Source of the DNA: Blasia pusilla
Lineage: Eukaryota > Marchantiophyta > Marchantiopsida > Blasiales
Assembly: GCA_050084515.1 (NCBI GenBank)
Contig: CM114273.1
Location: forward strand, 27,652,001 to 27,716,000
Length of the DNA stretch: 64,000 nucleotides
Direction: 5' to 3'
A program made the translations under genes and the position numbers. Shown here one piece after another: positions 45,640 to 58,523 of this stretch (its first letter is position 1; every line of letters starts with the position of its first letter). The notes under the pieces were generated by a model, which searched no databases, had not been told where the DNA came from, and saw only the letters and a program-made list of their open reading frames with translations.

Positions 45640-48377
45640 GTGAGAGAGTCGTTTCCCACCAATTATGCTTCTTTAGCAGTTTTCCACATATGGTACCTAT
45701 TATACGGCGATAAAGACATTCATGCAAGTAGGTCGAGGTAGTTGAAGTAGAAGATAGTAATAAGGACTTTGTTTTGAATGGATAGGTTTGCAGCAGAATA
45801 TTATAGAATAACTCATTCCATTGATGAAGGAGATGGAAGTCTGTAAATCTAACTATTTTTGTGGATGCAAAGACAAAGTTCCCTAACATATCCATGTCGA
45901 CCAGTCTGTTCTTTGCCTGCTTGGTCTGAGATTTAAAAATCTCATGACTTTTCCAATACATGTGGAAAGTGAGATCCTTTAGGGAGTCAGGTCTATTACA
46001 GTACACTTTCACAGGGTGTATGCATGGTAAGGTAGCATTTTTATAGAGAGAATAACGACGAGATGGAGGGTTGGAATCTATGTATTTAACAATACGTGAA
46101 CGAAAAATAATTGGAATCTGCATAGTTGTTAAAGCAGCCTCAGTGGCTGATATAGATTTGTTGAGGACTACTCCTGATATAAGCTTAAGCCTTACTTCGT
46201 CCAATCCTTCAAGGCAAAGGTAGTGGGCAGATTCAATGTCTATATTGAGGGAACGAGTAGGTTCAGATTTTAAAGCATACTTCAGCAAGTAGAAAGACCA
46301 ATCGGTGTTTATGAGACATTGTAAATTCATATGTGCACCCCAAAGGAGTAGAATGATTGGATGAAATGGAATGACATTTCGATGCTCGGGAGTTGGTCTA
46401 TAGGAGGTCCAACGCATAGTTACAGGGTCAATGAAAGGGGTTAATGATGTGTTAACGGTGGCAGGAAAGCCCATTTGACAGTAAGGATGTTGGCCCTTTT
46501 TGTTCTTGCCTATGCAAACATTATCCTTACATTTGTGTAGTTTCTTGTGTATAACATAATTTTGTAGAAGAGAGGTGCAAGTGGAAGTAGTGGCAGTAGT
46601 ATGAGAAGAGTTTAGTTGAGAACAATCAAGAGGGTGTTGAAAATTGGGAATATAAGCATAGATCTCAGAGGTGACTATCAATATCTGCTTGGTCAACCCA
46701 AAAGATGATATGATAATGCAGACTACCCCTGCCTTGTAATTCATATCCGATTATGTAGTCAAGTACTTTGCCAAGACGTTGTGGTCCAGAAAAAATGAAT
46801 TGTGACAGAAATGTGTAGAGACATGTGTGGAAGAGCTTAGCACACTCAGCTGGACCATATCTCCAAGTAAAGGTGGGATTGAATTTTGTGAGCAAATTTT
46901 CAATATCAGAGATCTCAACCCATCTTGTATCTGACACTTCATTAGAAGTAAGTTTCAGGAAGAAATGTGGCATCCCTAGTTTATTGAAAATGACTTTTAA
47001 GTCTCGTAGGCGGCGCCTATGCCATGTTGGACTACCTGGTATCTGAGGATTCAAGGAGTGCTTGGATAAATGATAGTATAGATGCTCTTCAGATAGATCT
47101 GGATGGTCCTTTGGTAACTTATCTAAGTCTCTATTCAGAATGAAGGTACATGAGCTTGAGCATAGCGCAATTGACTGACGGAGACGGTACATGACTAAAG
47201 AATAAGTTTTATATAGTGAAAATGGACTGAACAACTGCTTACTCCTTGATTTGACGTAGTGTGGAAAAGATTGATGATCGACATAGTATCCACGCAAGTA
47301 AGGGAATAAGAAAGGGAAAATTATAGTCTCTATAGTTAGACGTCTATCGGTAGAGGTACCTCAAGAATCAGTAAGCAATCTATGAGTTGCACCATTGCGT
47401 ATAGAGATAGAACTATTATCAAATATATCAATAGATTTGGCTCTACGTGTAGGCACTGCGTAAGATACATCTTGAAGTATGCTCAATTCTAGTTGATAGG
47501 AGTTGTAGGCCATGCTATGAGTTAATTGTCCCTTCTGCCAAGAGGACTGAAGTATATTGTTTACGGATGCACTAGGTAACACTACCAAGCTTGGGGATGG
47601 ATTGGGAAGCTCAAGGAGTACCTTGTAGTCTCTGTAAAGTTCATTAATTTTGAAATTGACAAGCATTACTTGTTTGAGGTTGGAAATACTTGTTTGAGTT
47701 TCCTAGTTAGTTTGGCAATCATGATTCCATCCAATAAGGGGAGAATATAGTAAGGATGTAGTGTGAAAGAAGCCTTTGTGAAAACCATTGAATTTTTTTT
47801 GTATTCCCATCCTTGAATCAACAATAGATACTAGTTGCAAGTGAAGAGGACGAGTCATTAATAGTTGTCTAATGTAAGTTGGTATCATACAAACATTTAA
47901 GCCCAGGCGTGGTTGTGTGGTTGAACAAAAATCATATATGAAAAACTCCCCATGTCTTGGTATAATAAAAGGAACAAGAAAACCATTGCATAACGCATAT
48001 GGTGGGTACTGGTCAGATGTGATAGTACACATTCTGGCACAAGGGCTGTTGTAGATGACACAACCACATTAACCAAAATATTGCATTTTTTATACAAAGT
48101 CACGGCACTGATTTTCCCACTTTGACATCATATGCTCAATTAGGGGCCCATGATAGGCAGCAGATTTACATTGTAGTCTTTGTAATGTAAAGCTTCTTAG
48201 TTTTGCATTTTGCCTACATTTTGTTAGGCGGATTTTGTCAAGCAGTTTTATTGATGACGATATCCTTCTTTTAAGATTTACAAGGGAGGTGAGTGAGGGA
48301 TTTAGTATGTATTTAGTATGTGCCCTGGATTTGTGGGCTTTCCGCTTGTTTGGTGGCAGTGTAGTGGTAGAGAACAT
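45640..48377 (-). pseudogene. Helitron 2 Rep (HUH endonuclease) region
   Basis: Minus-strand blocks in order: a basic N-terminus (48,377-48,090), two further frames (48,032-47,361), then the Rep core. The HUH motif reads LQGRGSLHYHIIFWVDQAD (about 46,740-46,690). The tyrosine motif reads SFYLLKYALKSEP (about 46,290), keeping the Y-x3-Y spacing. Residues beyond (RYSLYKNATLPCIHP, then LVDMDMLGNFVF) fit Helitron Rep C-terminal parts. Frameshifts separate the five frames. The last residues of the longest frame run into the copia LTR. Confidence 0.72.
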
Positions 48378-48794
48378 TGTATTAATGGTGTTGTGAATAG
48401 AAAGTAGTTGAACTGGTTGGTGAGGAAAATAGTAGATAAATCTTTTGGGATCACTTGATCAGATGTAGAGATAACAGAAGTCAATTAAATGATAGTAATA
48501 AGACAGATGAAGTTGACAAAGAAAGTAAAATAAAGTTCTGAAAAGTAAAGATAATAGTATATGCCTTAAAGAAAAGGCTGAATCATAGAAAGGAAGATCT
48601 AAGATAAGAGTAAAAAAATGAGGGAATGGAAGAACTAACATAAGCAGGGAAAGGACACAGGGTAGAATGTACGAATAGAATAGGATGTGTATCTCCTTAT
48701 AGTTCAGAGGAGTAAGAATGATGAAAGTGTAGAAGCTGCAAGATCCCTATAATCATAGTAGATGATTCATTAGTTAGCAACATATATCCACTTC

Positions 48795-48909
48795 ATTGAT
48801 TCAGGTTCAGCTATGGCGTAAGCTGTCAAAGCAACTCTTTGGATCTTCTAAAAGTTACGGTGGCAAAAGTTTGTGGTAGTGGATTGGAAGGATCAGAGTT
48901 CTCTGAGTG
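48795..48909. repeat. 115-bp direct repeat, copy 1
   Basis: Starts ATTGATTCAGGTTCAGCTAT and contains GTTACGGTGGCAAAAGTTTG. It is about 85% identical by eye to copy 2 at 50,080. The element type is unknown. Confidence 0.7.
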
Positions 48910-50079
48910 AAGATTGCAAACCAGAAAGTTCTTGTGAAGGTGTGATACTTTTGAACTTTATTTTTAGGGAGATTGGGTGGTGAACTTGCCGGCATCGATC
49001 TGTTGAAATTTTTTCCTGTTGCCAAGAGAACTAATGGCATTCAAGGGCATGTGGCATCCACCGCACTGTACCATTGAGATGGTCACTTGCATTATAATGC
49101 ATAGGATGAAAGATATGATAAGCATTAGAAGCCCCCATTCAAGGCTGTAAAGTGGGTTGAGTGGATGAATGCCAGGGCTTCTATAACATCTGAATTACAT
49201 ATTTTCTGAGTAGGTTGTTTCAGGCAAGGGATCCACCGTCTTGGGAAGGGCCTTAAAATTCGGCTTAGTACTATTTGCTCGTCTTCCACCTGTCCCAAAA
49301 TAGTTGTTGTGGTAAGCTGCTTTTACTCATCCTCTTCAACTCATTTCCTTATGGTTCCCACTTTCCTTCGATTATGCTTCTAGTTGCCGTGAGGATGTGA
49401 AAAAAGCTTCCTTTGAATGCCCAATTTCTGTTTGTTATCATTTGAGCCAGGCCTGTCCAATTTGCGTTGTCCGGAGGGGAGCAGCATAAGAGTGATCTCA
49501 TCACTTTTCAGAGATATAGGTTTGTTGGGTGGATGTGAAGAAGTGGAGTGGAGTTAAGCAGCCAGTGCGGTACGTTGTGGAGCGGATGAAGGGCATTTCT
49601 ACGAGCCTCAAATTGATGATAGAGGAAAGAAGAAGAGCAGTTCATCCTAATGTGTAGATAGTTAGCTCTCTCTATCATGATCTAGGGTCGGATTTCCCCC
49701 TAGTAGACGTTGTGAAGCTTAGTTCAATTGTATACGGTTCTCCTTGTAGTTGGAGTGGATGAGAAGAGTGTCAGTCGCGATAGCGATCTTCAGAAGTTTG
49801 AATTACGGTTCAAGGGAAGGGCAATTGATGGTGCGGGGTTGATAGGGGTAAAATTTTTGGTGAAGTGAAGCATCTACAAGCAACACCTAAGCTATCCAAA
49901 GAGGCGAGGTGAGTGTGATTCCGACTTTCCGAATATGAACAGAGTCAGGACTAGACCCTTGTGGAACAACGACAATCTGGCCTAGAGGGGGGATGAGATG
50001 ATTGCCATTAGAGCCCGATTCTGGAGGAACGTTAAAATCATGATGCAAAACATTGATTTAGGCACTGAATGGCTTACGC
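48910..50079. other. Segment between direct repeats, nothing recognised
   Basis: About 1.17 kb of non-coding sequence bounded by the 115-bp repeats. The same holds for 48,400-48,794. It could be a non-autonomous retroelement with short terminal direct repeats. Confidence 0.35.
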
Positions 50080-50195
50080 ATTGATTGAGGTTCAACTGTG
50101 ATGTAAGCCGTCAAAGCAACTCTTTCAGATCTTCTAAGAGTTACGGTGGTGAAAGTTTGTGGTAGTGGCTTGGAAGGATTAGAGTTCTCTGAGTG
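50080..50195. repeat. 115-bp direct repeat, copy 2
   Basis: Partner of 48,795-48,909; ends AGAGTTCTCTGAGTG like copy 1. Confidence 0.7.
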
Positions 50196-50385
50196 CCTTG
50201 AGCTCTTGAGCGTTGGATGCAGAGATGGCTTGTCACCAAAATTTCAAAGAAGGTCTAACCAACCAAGAACTAGGACAATCTATTTTTCAAGTTAACCACT
50301 CCATTGTTGGGAGGTAGATCCAATGTTAGAACTGCCAGCGAGTTGAAGGACGGTGTGTTTCTAACTTACAGGACAAGCATTTGGG

Positions 50386-52150
50386 CTACCATTCTTGGAT
50401 CGCTAGGTGTAGTCCGTGATTTCTGATTTCTACCATGGAGCCAATTTTGCGATCGCTAGAGCCACAGTGCAGAGACACGTTGACACGCTCACCAGAGAGT
50501 GAGCGAGCGAGAGAGCGAAAGGATCTATTGTCCACGGGCCCTGGGTGAAATTTTTGAGAGAGAGAAAGAACGGATTTATTGCCCATGGTTTCTTGGTAAC
50601 TTTTTGGAGAGAGAGAGACTGTACTCATTAAGTCCCTGGTTGGACGGTGCTTGAGATTGGGATGGGTGTAGAGAGAGAAGCAAGTGAAGAAGGTACCATA
50701 TGAGAGGAGGGAGACTCTCTCATATAGTGTGAGTGCTGACCAAACAACGTGTTTGTGTGGAGCTTCCGAGTGTCAACCAAGAAACTCTTCACCACACCAT
50801 CTACTTTATATGATTGGGATCCCCAATAGACATTACTTACCAGTGCATCAGCTTTGGGCAATGAATCAAGGCTACTGAATGTGTTGAACAATTTTGGTGC
50901 TACCAACTTAGCAATATCACCATATGCTCTTGCTCTGTGTGTTTTGAATTTTGTGCAGGAGACCAAGTAATGACAAGAGGTTTCATCCCTATCGTCACAC
51001 AGGCGGAAGAGTTTAGTTGTGTTCCCATCCTTCTTTTCTTATGGTTCAAGGGGATTGCTCCTGTTTTGAACTTGAACTTGAGCCGGGTTCCCAAGCAAGG
51101 GTTCCCCGCAAATAGTTCTTCAATTCTGCCTTCTCGGGATATACCGTCAAAAGAGAGAGGTCAAACATTTTCATGGCTTCCACCATGTTGTTCTGTTGTG
51201 AGCGTTTGCCCATTGCTTTGGTTATGGTATCCATGAATGCTTTCTCATCTTGCTCCCATAGTTCACGCCCTACTGGGAGCTTGGATGCTTGCACAATCTC
51301 TTGAACCTTTTTCGTCCAAGATTTGGCCTGCTTTACGCATCTTCTTTGGGTCCAGGTTTTCCCCATCACCTCTTTAGGATAGCGATGGGAGTCCATTGTC
51401 TCCAGCTGCCTCCGCCATTTCAACGTACTTGGCGATGTCACGTCTATCCTCCAAGGGTTCCACACCTAGTTCTGATCTCACACCAACTCGGGCTGTTCGT
51501 GATGAAGTTGACATCATACCCCGAAACGCCTTCAACTGCACAGCTTCAAGCCTATCCCTTTGTTTGGAGTTGGCATCCCACACTACTGCCCCGTATTCCA
51601 GCAAGGGACGAATGGTATGCAAAATGACAGAGCACTTTACTTCTAATGTGATATCCCGGTAGTGTAGGAATCTGGACAGGCCGTTCACCTTCTTGTGGCC
51701 TTTCTCAGTAGTCTTCTTAATGTATGCATCCCACATGCAATCTTCTGAGAATTCTATGCCCAGATAGGTGTATGTAGCCACACGGGGGATCTCTTGTTTG
51801 CCCCAATATCACTGTTGGTCTTGGTCCTCCTCCTTGCCATTGAAAATCATCACACCGCTCTTCAGTACATTTGCCTCCATGCCCCACATGTCACATCAGA
51901 TTTTGGTCAGGGAGATCATCTCTTGGAATTTCTCTCCTGTTTCCTTGAGGCCACCAAAGTCATCAGCAAACATGAGAGCAACTACAGAGCTGTTGCCCAC
52001 CCATATGCCTAGTCCACTATCCTCCATTTCTTCCAATAGGGAATTCACGAAAATATTGAAGAGGGTGGGGGCGAGCGAGCATCCTTGAGCCACTCCTTGC
52101 TTGATGTCGAATGTCCCACTCTTTTGGCCATTCACCAGAACTCTACTCTA
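50386..52150 (-). pseudogene. LINE (non-LTR) retrotransposon RT, 5'-truncated
   Basis: Minus strand: KQGVAQGCSLAPTLFNIF (about 52,095) and VALMFADDFGG (about 51,960) are the LINE RT motifs with the FADD catalytic pair intact. YTYLGIEFSED and the thumb follow in another frame (51,781-51,374: HTIRPLLEYGAVVWDAN). A C-terminal zinc knuckle near 50,960 reads DETSCHYLVSC. The 5' part (endonuclease and first half of RT) is absent; the frame ends against a gypsy LTR fragment at 52,150. Frameshifts near 51,780, 51,400 and 51,000. Confidence 0.78.
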
Positions 52151-52151
52151 C

Positions 52152-52315
52152 TGATGAGATGCCGAGTTGAGGACTCGGTAGGTTGGATTTCCGGTTAACC
52201 CAGACCAGACTAATGTGAGTGTGTTTGGGTGGAGATCAGTGATGAGAGCATGTCCTACTGAACGTAGGCTTCCGAAACTCTAGAGATTGACTTTGGAGGG
52301 GAGTAGGCACACGGC
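52152..52315 (+). repeat. Fragment of gypsy A LTR 3' end
   Basis: Matches 61,143-61,304 (for example GCCGAGTTGAGGACT and ACCTACTGAACGTA-like blocks). No primer-binding site or gag follows, and it abuts the truncated LINE. Confidence 0.75.
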
Positions 52316-53767
52316 AATTTTAATACTTTTCCATATTCTAAGTTCTTGTGTGTCATTTGCAATTTAAGAGTCAATAGTGATATAGCACAATTAATCCGTG
52401 TTGAAATGGTCGTTAGTTAGTTGAGCAACAAGCTTTTACTACTTGATTATTAAAAGTGGGAGAGAGTCACGTGCCTTGGCATTTTTATAAGGGAGAAGAT
52501 TTTAAACTAGTATCATTTGGAATATTTACTGAATATAATAAGATATGTAATCTTAATCATACGATATCATTCATATATATATATATGATAGTGAATTCTT
52601 AAGAGATACGATTACCATAAGACCAAGAAGTAGAAGTATTAACAAAATAAATCCAAATATCATGTTTACCTTTCCCCAAAAAGAGAATACTCTATGCCCA
52701 TAGGTTGATTAGGAAACCTTTTTTTATTAAAATTTGCAAAACAATATAACATTTCTTGAAGGGGTTGAATCATACATATCCCATTGAATTTTTTAATGCA
52801 ATCTTCCTTTCGAATCTATGTCGTATCATCTATTTATCCATCATTCATACTTTTATAGAATGAATCGAATATCGGTGGATTCGTGTAACATGTATAAATT
52901 TTAACATTATCAAGTGGAAGAAGATGACAAAATGAATTGAATATTTTTGGATTCGTGCAACATGCATAAATTTTAACATTATCAACATGCATAAATCAGA
53001 ACATTATTAAAAGGAAGAAGATGACATATAGAAATGTTATTTTGAGAGTCTCATTCATGGCATCCTCCTCGATTTGCAATTAGACTCCTCGAGATTTTAG
53101 TTTCCCTCTAGTATAACTTTTATTAAAACTATTAATAAATTTCAAAATCAACCTCTGCAAAAGATAAAATTCTACATATGATATGATAGCAGAAAAAGAA
53201 ATTTCATCCTGGTTATTATTCATTTTGAAGTGATGAAACTCATATAAAGATATAAAGATGACTAAAACAATACTTCATTGAGTTCTTAATACATTTGTAT
53301 ATCGTTGTTGCTCTCGCACCCTTGCATAGCTTGCATAGCCCGCACCTTACTTGTGTAACATATGGTACACGCCCACTATAATAAACAGCAGCAGCAGACA
53401 AATCTTGTGTCGGAGAGAGATCACCCTTTATGATATTAATTGTACAAAGAATTTGAAGACTCGAGACCGAAGCTTCTATAGCTTGCTTTCTCGCATGCTA
53501 TAGAAGATTTGGTACTAAATGCTGTCCGTGTCATTTGTTTTCACAAACCACGCAATTTGCCCTAATCAGTTCAAGCATCCTTTAGAATCGACGAGAATTA
53601 CCTATCCCCTCTCGCTATGAGAACCAAAGGCTGAGACGCAAACCTCTTCGGTATTCACTCATGAAACATCCCCGGCTCTCATAACAAGACTCAATTCGTT
53701 GAGAAGTGAATATCGGGAGTTCAAGAACGACGCGTTAGGAAGATTAGAAAGGCTGTTCTACTCAGCT
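52316..53767. other. AT-rich intergenic region downstream of the RIQ-like gene
   Basis: No gene recognised. It must contain the 3' UTR of the minus-strand gene. A local duplication (ATGCATAAATTTTAACATTATCAA-like, 52,890-52,990) and a short AT run at 52,576 are the only structure seen. Confidence 0.5.
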
Positions 53768-54740
53768 TTACTCTTCTTGCAGTCCACTTAGTACAATGGA
53801 TCCAATGTACAGACCACCGGCACCCGCCAAGAGCAATGCAGCCAACACGTTTTGAATGACGACTAGAGTTGTGCTGTCGTCGGGAACGACAACTATGACT
53901 GCAATGGCTCCCACCAGCAATGGTAAGGCCAACGATGCAAGGGCGGCAGGAGACGCGGTGGCGAAGTTCTCAGCGAGGCTCAAAAGACCGAGTTCTTCTG
54001 CTTTGGACAGGAGGCCCATCTTCTCAATGGACGACAAGGAGAGTCCAGCATTCTCAGCCTTCGAGAGGAATCCGGCCTTCTCCACTTGGCTCAACAGCTT
54101 CTTCTTCTCCAAGTTCTTCACGATGTTCACTGGTTCATTCTCGGTATTCTCCGCGAAAATTCCGGCACCAAACCACTGCTTGCTCCATTGATCATCATAG
54201 GCATTGACCTGCACACATCATCAATTATACAGAATTACTAAGTCTGGGATTCGAAACCGGACTCCAGTACAACCGATAGAATCTACTGAATGCTTCAGGT
54301 TCTTGTGTGCGGACGCGCGAGGTAGCGGTGCAATGACTACTTAGTGAGATGCTTTCACTTTTTGGCGAATAAGGGTCTTGGTCAGCAAAATTCGATTCCA
54401 GTTTCCTGCTCAGGGTTTACAGCGATTATCCTCACACAACTCACGTAGATTCATCAAAATCTGACAGCTCTCTACCGCTCGCAATGATAGGCGGGGTCCG
54501 CTACGCCGGGTGATTGAACATAATTGAAGTTCTTCGAATCATATCAAGACTCACCTTCTTCTTTCCGGCCATAGCCACGATTTGAACTCCATCCTTCCTC
54601 GATCCGCTGGGGCCGTGAAGGGGAGCAAACGCCGAAGGGGTTGGCAAGGCTCTCCCTCGCAGCAGGGAAGAATCAGCGAATCCCAAAGATGGTGCAGCTC
54701 TAGCAACGGCCTGACATTGCGATGCGACGCCCGCTGCCAT
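53768..54740 (-). CDS. RIQ: RIQ1/RIQ2-like thylakoid protein (DUF1118), two exons
   Basis: Exons 54,740-54,555 and 54,208-53,768 are joined by a 346-bp intron with a GTGAGT donor and TGTGCAG acceptor, phase 0, giving 208 residues. The N-terminus (MAAGVASQCQAVARAAPSLG) is Ala/Ser/Arg-rich like a chloroplast transit peptide, with a plausible cleavage near IVAMAG. The mature part has consecutive repeats of the type EKxGLLSKAEExGL (residues about 95-140). Two hydrophobic segments follow: ASLALPLLVGAIAVIVVV and VLAALLLAGAGGLYIGSIVL. This layout matches plant DUF1118 proteins. The Arabidopsis members RIQ1 and RIQ2 are grana proteins that affect LHCII organisation, grana stacking and induction of non-photochemical quenching. 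Which paralogue this is cannot be decided. The gene is intact and is the only clear host gene here. Confidence 0.83.
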
Positions 54741-56009
54741 TGTTGTCTCCTTCCTTCCTGCCTGCCTTGACGCGATTCTTCTTCGTACGCTCTTAAACCT
54801 CGCAGCAAATCTTCTATGGTCTGTTTCTTCCTGAGTTACGCTGTGTCCTGCCCATCCACTTCAATTACGGCCTTCGAGTCTCCACAAGCTGGGACTCGGA
54901 GGCACAACTGAACTGAGGGGATTGGATGGCGAGCCCATCGCTCTTGCGGATAGGATAAGTGGTCCCCAAGCGACCACGCGACCTGTCAACTCCAGACTTT
55001 GGGCCCACAGACGCCTCCAACGCCATACTCTCCATATCTTACCCGTTAACTTCGCATCCAGTCGTTCATTCTCGTTACGGGAGAATGGGAAGGCCCCTTC
55101 TTCCTTTCCAGGCCGGGTTTGGCCCGCGGGTTTTTATTTCTCTATGCCCACTCGTTCCAACCTTGTAACCCGTATGTGACACTTTGAGAGGTTTTTCTTT
55201 TTCTCTCCATCTAGTCTATAGCATATGGTGGATAGGTTAGATGGAGAGAAAGAATGCGGCAGGGTTTAAGGGCCTGGATTTTGGTTTATTAGATATACTA
55301 ATTAAGAGAGCTCGAAAAAAACTTCTACTGCGCGTGTTTGGAGGGAGAAAGAATATGGCGAGGAGTGCGGGAAGAAGAAGATGAAAGAAGAGTAACTAGA
55401 GAGAAGAGAAAAGTTGCTCCTGTGTTTAGCGTAATTAATCGGGGAGATATGATGGCTTTATCACAGTTTCACATCCGACGATGATGATGAACGGTTGAAA
55501 AATTCACATCTAACGGTTGAAAGGCTCGCAGAATAACTTGTATTTTGCAACCTCTGCACTCAGAATCACCTACTAGTGAGGGTCGTAACAAGGAAATTTT
55601 CTAAAGGTTGTAATGAAACTATGTTTCATGTCATGTCACCCCACGTTTTGCGGGAAGAAATAAATTTTGGTGCATAAGTAAGTGTATGATGATTCAATTA
55701 GTCCCTTTTATCACCAAGAGGAAGAAATTAGTCTAGTATTAGCATAATCATCCCTCTATTTAGTAATGGGATGAATGGGAGGATTGGTTTTTCATTATGT
55801 TTCTTATATTAAGAAGTGTCTTTTCTAAACATATATGCTACATTTGTAATCAATGCTAGTGTGAAAGATGACTATATATCCTTACTAGTACTATCATAAT
55901 TAGAGAGGATGAGTTGAGGTCACCCTACAAGGAATGAAAATAAAAGTTATTCGTAAACGCTATAACTAATTGAGATTGAAAATCAAACTCTGACGAAAGA
56001 AGATGGAGT
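54741..56009. other. Upstream region of the RIQ-like gene
   Basis: The promoter should lie within the first few hundred bases. I do not mark a TATA box with confidence. Beyond 55,200 the sequence is non-coding and AT-rich with nothing recognised. Confidence 0.45.
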
Positions 56010-56615
56010 CTAGTTGTAGGATCCACTCTTGCGCTCTAGCATCCATTATGTTTGTGACGTTGCCAATCATGTAGGTACTCCAAAACTACCCCATCTCCAT
56101 GCATATCTCCACCACTTGTTACCTCCTCATGAGCCCTTGGATCTAAGGACAAAACAACATGGCTTTCCATAGCCAAAAACCCAAATAAGTTGATGAGTGT
56201 CATCTAAACATCATCTCCTCATCACTCTCACCATGCCAACGAGCTCAAATCGTATTTTTTGACTCGAGTATGGGTTATGAATCAACCCATCTATATTTTT
56301 GTTGAGTCTCTTAGGTTAATGTATCAATTGGAAATCATACTCTTATAGTAATAGACCCCATGTGTCATGTTTCCCTATAGGCTATTTGGACTCCATCAAG
56401 CACTTAAGTGGATGGTGATTGGTCATAAGAGTAAGGGATTGCTGAATAAATAACATCTAGAATGTGCAACAATCCATACTACTACCCGTGAAAGCTCTCC
56501 TTCCGATAGGCACAAACATCAATTTATCCTGGAGTAGCTGAAATCTCTTTCTTGTTCATCCCACACCACCACCCATAGTCTAACTCGTTTATCATGTCAT
56601 TTAGAATTGATCGAC
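56010..56615 (-). mobile_element. Gypsy RNase H-region remnant
   Basis: Aligns collinearly with the C3 segment at about 37,520-38,270 (for example the blocks CATGGGTTATG and AAGTGGATGGTGATTGGTCAT). It holds no open frame. Confidence 0.55.
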
Positions 56616-56619
56616 GAGC

Positions 56620-57005
56620 ACGAGGGTACCTTCAAGGACATCGGAGGATAACCTCAGTTGTCCTTTGATGACATGTTAAGGCCTTGGATAATCTAAGAGA
56701 GTATTATTCCCTTTCGTTTTGGCTCATTTGGAGTTACACATAGAAACCTACTATTTTGGGTACTCTCCTATTATGAGAATAGTTGACTTTTCAATTCGAG
56801 AAGTGACCCTTGACTCCCTATAGCATGTCAAGAGCCAAAGAGATAACCTGCAAGCACAGGTTATCATGGAGAGAGCTTGAGAGAATAAATGGGGCACTCC
56901 CAAAGAGAGGGAGCTTTGGAGCTTATTCTGTCATTATTGAACCTTTTGGCTTGAAGTGGTAGGGCTTTGATCCTCTTTGCCTTATGAGTAACCCAAACCT
57001 TTAAT

Positions 57006-57060
<55 letters not shown>
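56620..57060 (+). repeat. C-family LTR in opposite orientation, with (GA)n tract
   Basis: Its reverse complement follows the C3/C2 LTR: blocks TCGTTTTGGCTCATTTGG, a GGTCAAGGG-like block near 56,810, and a GA run (57,007-57,060) where the others have CT. It faces the C2 LTR at 57,406 head-to-head. Confidence 0.65.
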
Positions 57061-57064
<4 letters not shown>

Positions 57065-57405
57065 AGTTTGTGTGAGAGCTTTTAAGTGATCGATCTTGAT
57101 TTGCAAAAAGAGATTGCGAGATTGAGAGCTATACAATACGGGAGCTCATGGATTTTTCGATGATTTTACAAGTTAGGGACAGTGTTCCCTATTCAGCGAC
57201 TCACGAGGGTGCACACGAAAGCAAGAGCCGTTCCATTATGTCGTTTGTAAGCCAATTTTTAATATGAGAGAGAGAGGCACACGGAAGAGCTACTCGATTT
57301 TAGATAGGATTCTAGTATAGGGTTGATGTTCACCATTCTTGGGCTCTCAAGAGCACCCTTTAACTCCTTGAATTTATATCGCGTAGTATTATATTTTTTT
57401 GTAGG

Positions 57406-58048
57406 TGTCGTGAGCATACACATTGCTACACAATATACATCGTTATCACCGAACACACACACAAACACACACGATCCCATGCTAACTCATGGAATCCATA
57501 TACAGAGACAAGAAGTACCAAAATATCTCTAATAAAGTAAGATCCAATCTCTCTACACCATCTCACACCATAGCTCTCAAAGGTGTGCACTCTCTCTCTC
57601 TCATGTCAAACCAAACCCACTCTCCTAATGAGAGGCTTGGGTTACACTCACAAGGCAAGGGATCATAGCTCCGCCGCCTCATGCCAAGAGGTTCAACAAA
57701 GAGAGAATGAGCTCTCAAGCTCTCTCTCCTTGAGGTATACCCATCCCCTCTCCCAAGCTCTCTCCATGGTAACCTATTCTCCCAAGTCACCTCCTTGGCT
57801 TTTGACCTGATGTAGGAGGTCAAGGGCCACTTAAGAAAAGTATAAAGTCGATCATATACTCAAAATGGTACTTACCTAAAATAGTAATTTCCTCAATATG
57901 GCTCCAAATGAGCCGAAACGAAGGGGAAACCTGCTCTCTCAGGTTTTCCGGGGCCTCAACAAGTCATCATCGACTTACTGAACGTGTCCTCCACTACTCA
58001 CGAAGGCGCTCTACTACATCTCACCGATCTATCCTAAAATATGTGACA
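57406..58048 (-). repeat. 3' LTR of gypsy C2
   Basis: 643 bp, TGTCGTGAGC at one edge and ATGTGACA at the other, giving TG...CA ends in element orientation. A block of about 150 bp at the outer edge is repeated just inside the element (58,053-58,165). The G-rich tract CTAGGGGGCG lies beyond it (complement at 58,165-58,175) and is a likely polypurine tract. Confidence 0.75.
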
Positions 58049-58523
58049 GCTGTCATGTGCATACACATCGCTACACAACATCGCTGTCACCGAACACACA
58101 CACAATCCCATGCTAACTCATGGCATCCATACACAGAGACGAGAAGTACCAAAATATCTCCAATCGCCCCCTAGGTGGTAGTTAGGTCCCTCCAACTCCA
58201 GATAGCCATCTATCCTACCTACCACAACATACATCTCTAGGACGCTAAGAGTAGAAAGGCCGGGTGCTCATGTGGCCCCATAGTTAGTCGCCTTCCTGTC
58301 ATCCATGTCACAGAAAAAGTCAGAATCGAAACCTACCTAGTATCTCCTCTATGTACATCTGGGACACATCATCCCCGAGGAACCTTAGTGAGAGGTGGCG
58401 TTAGACATGCCATATGCTAACCTCTTGAACATCCATCACAGACTAGCATCGTGGCCCTACCACGAGCAGAACCACACAACATACAACGCAAGCCTGCAGG
58501 AACTACTACTAAGCTCGGATCTA

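Larger units (their letters stand above)
39990..48400 (-). mobile_element. Helitron 2 (different lineage), split by a copia element
   Basis: On the minus strand a Rep domain (48.4-45.64 kb) is followed, beyond a 5-kb copia insertion, by the start of a PIF1-like helicase (40,339-40,130). The helicase is cut short near 40.0 kb. The Rep sequence differs strongly from Helitron 1. Ends were not found. Confidence 0.72.
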
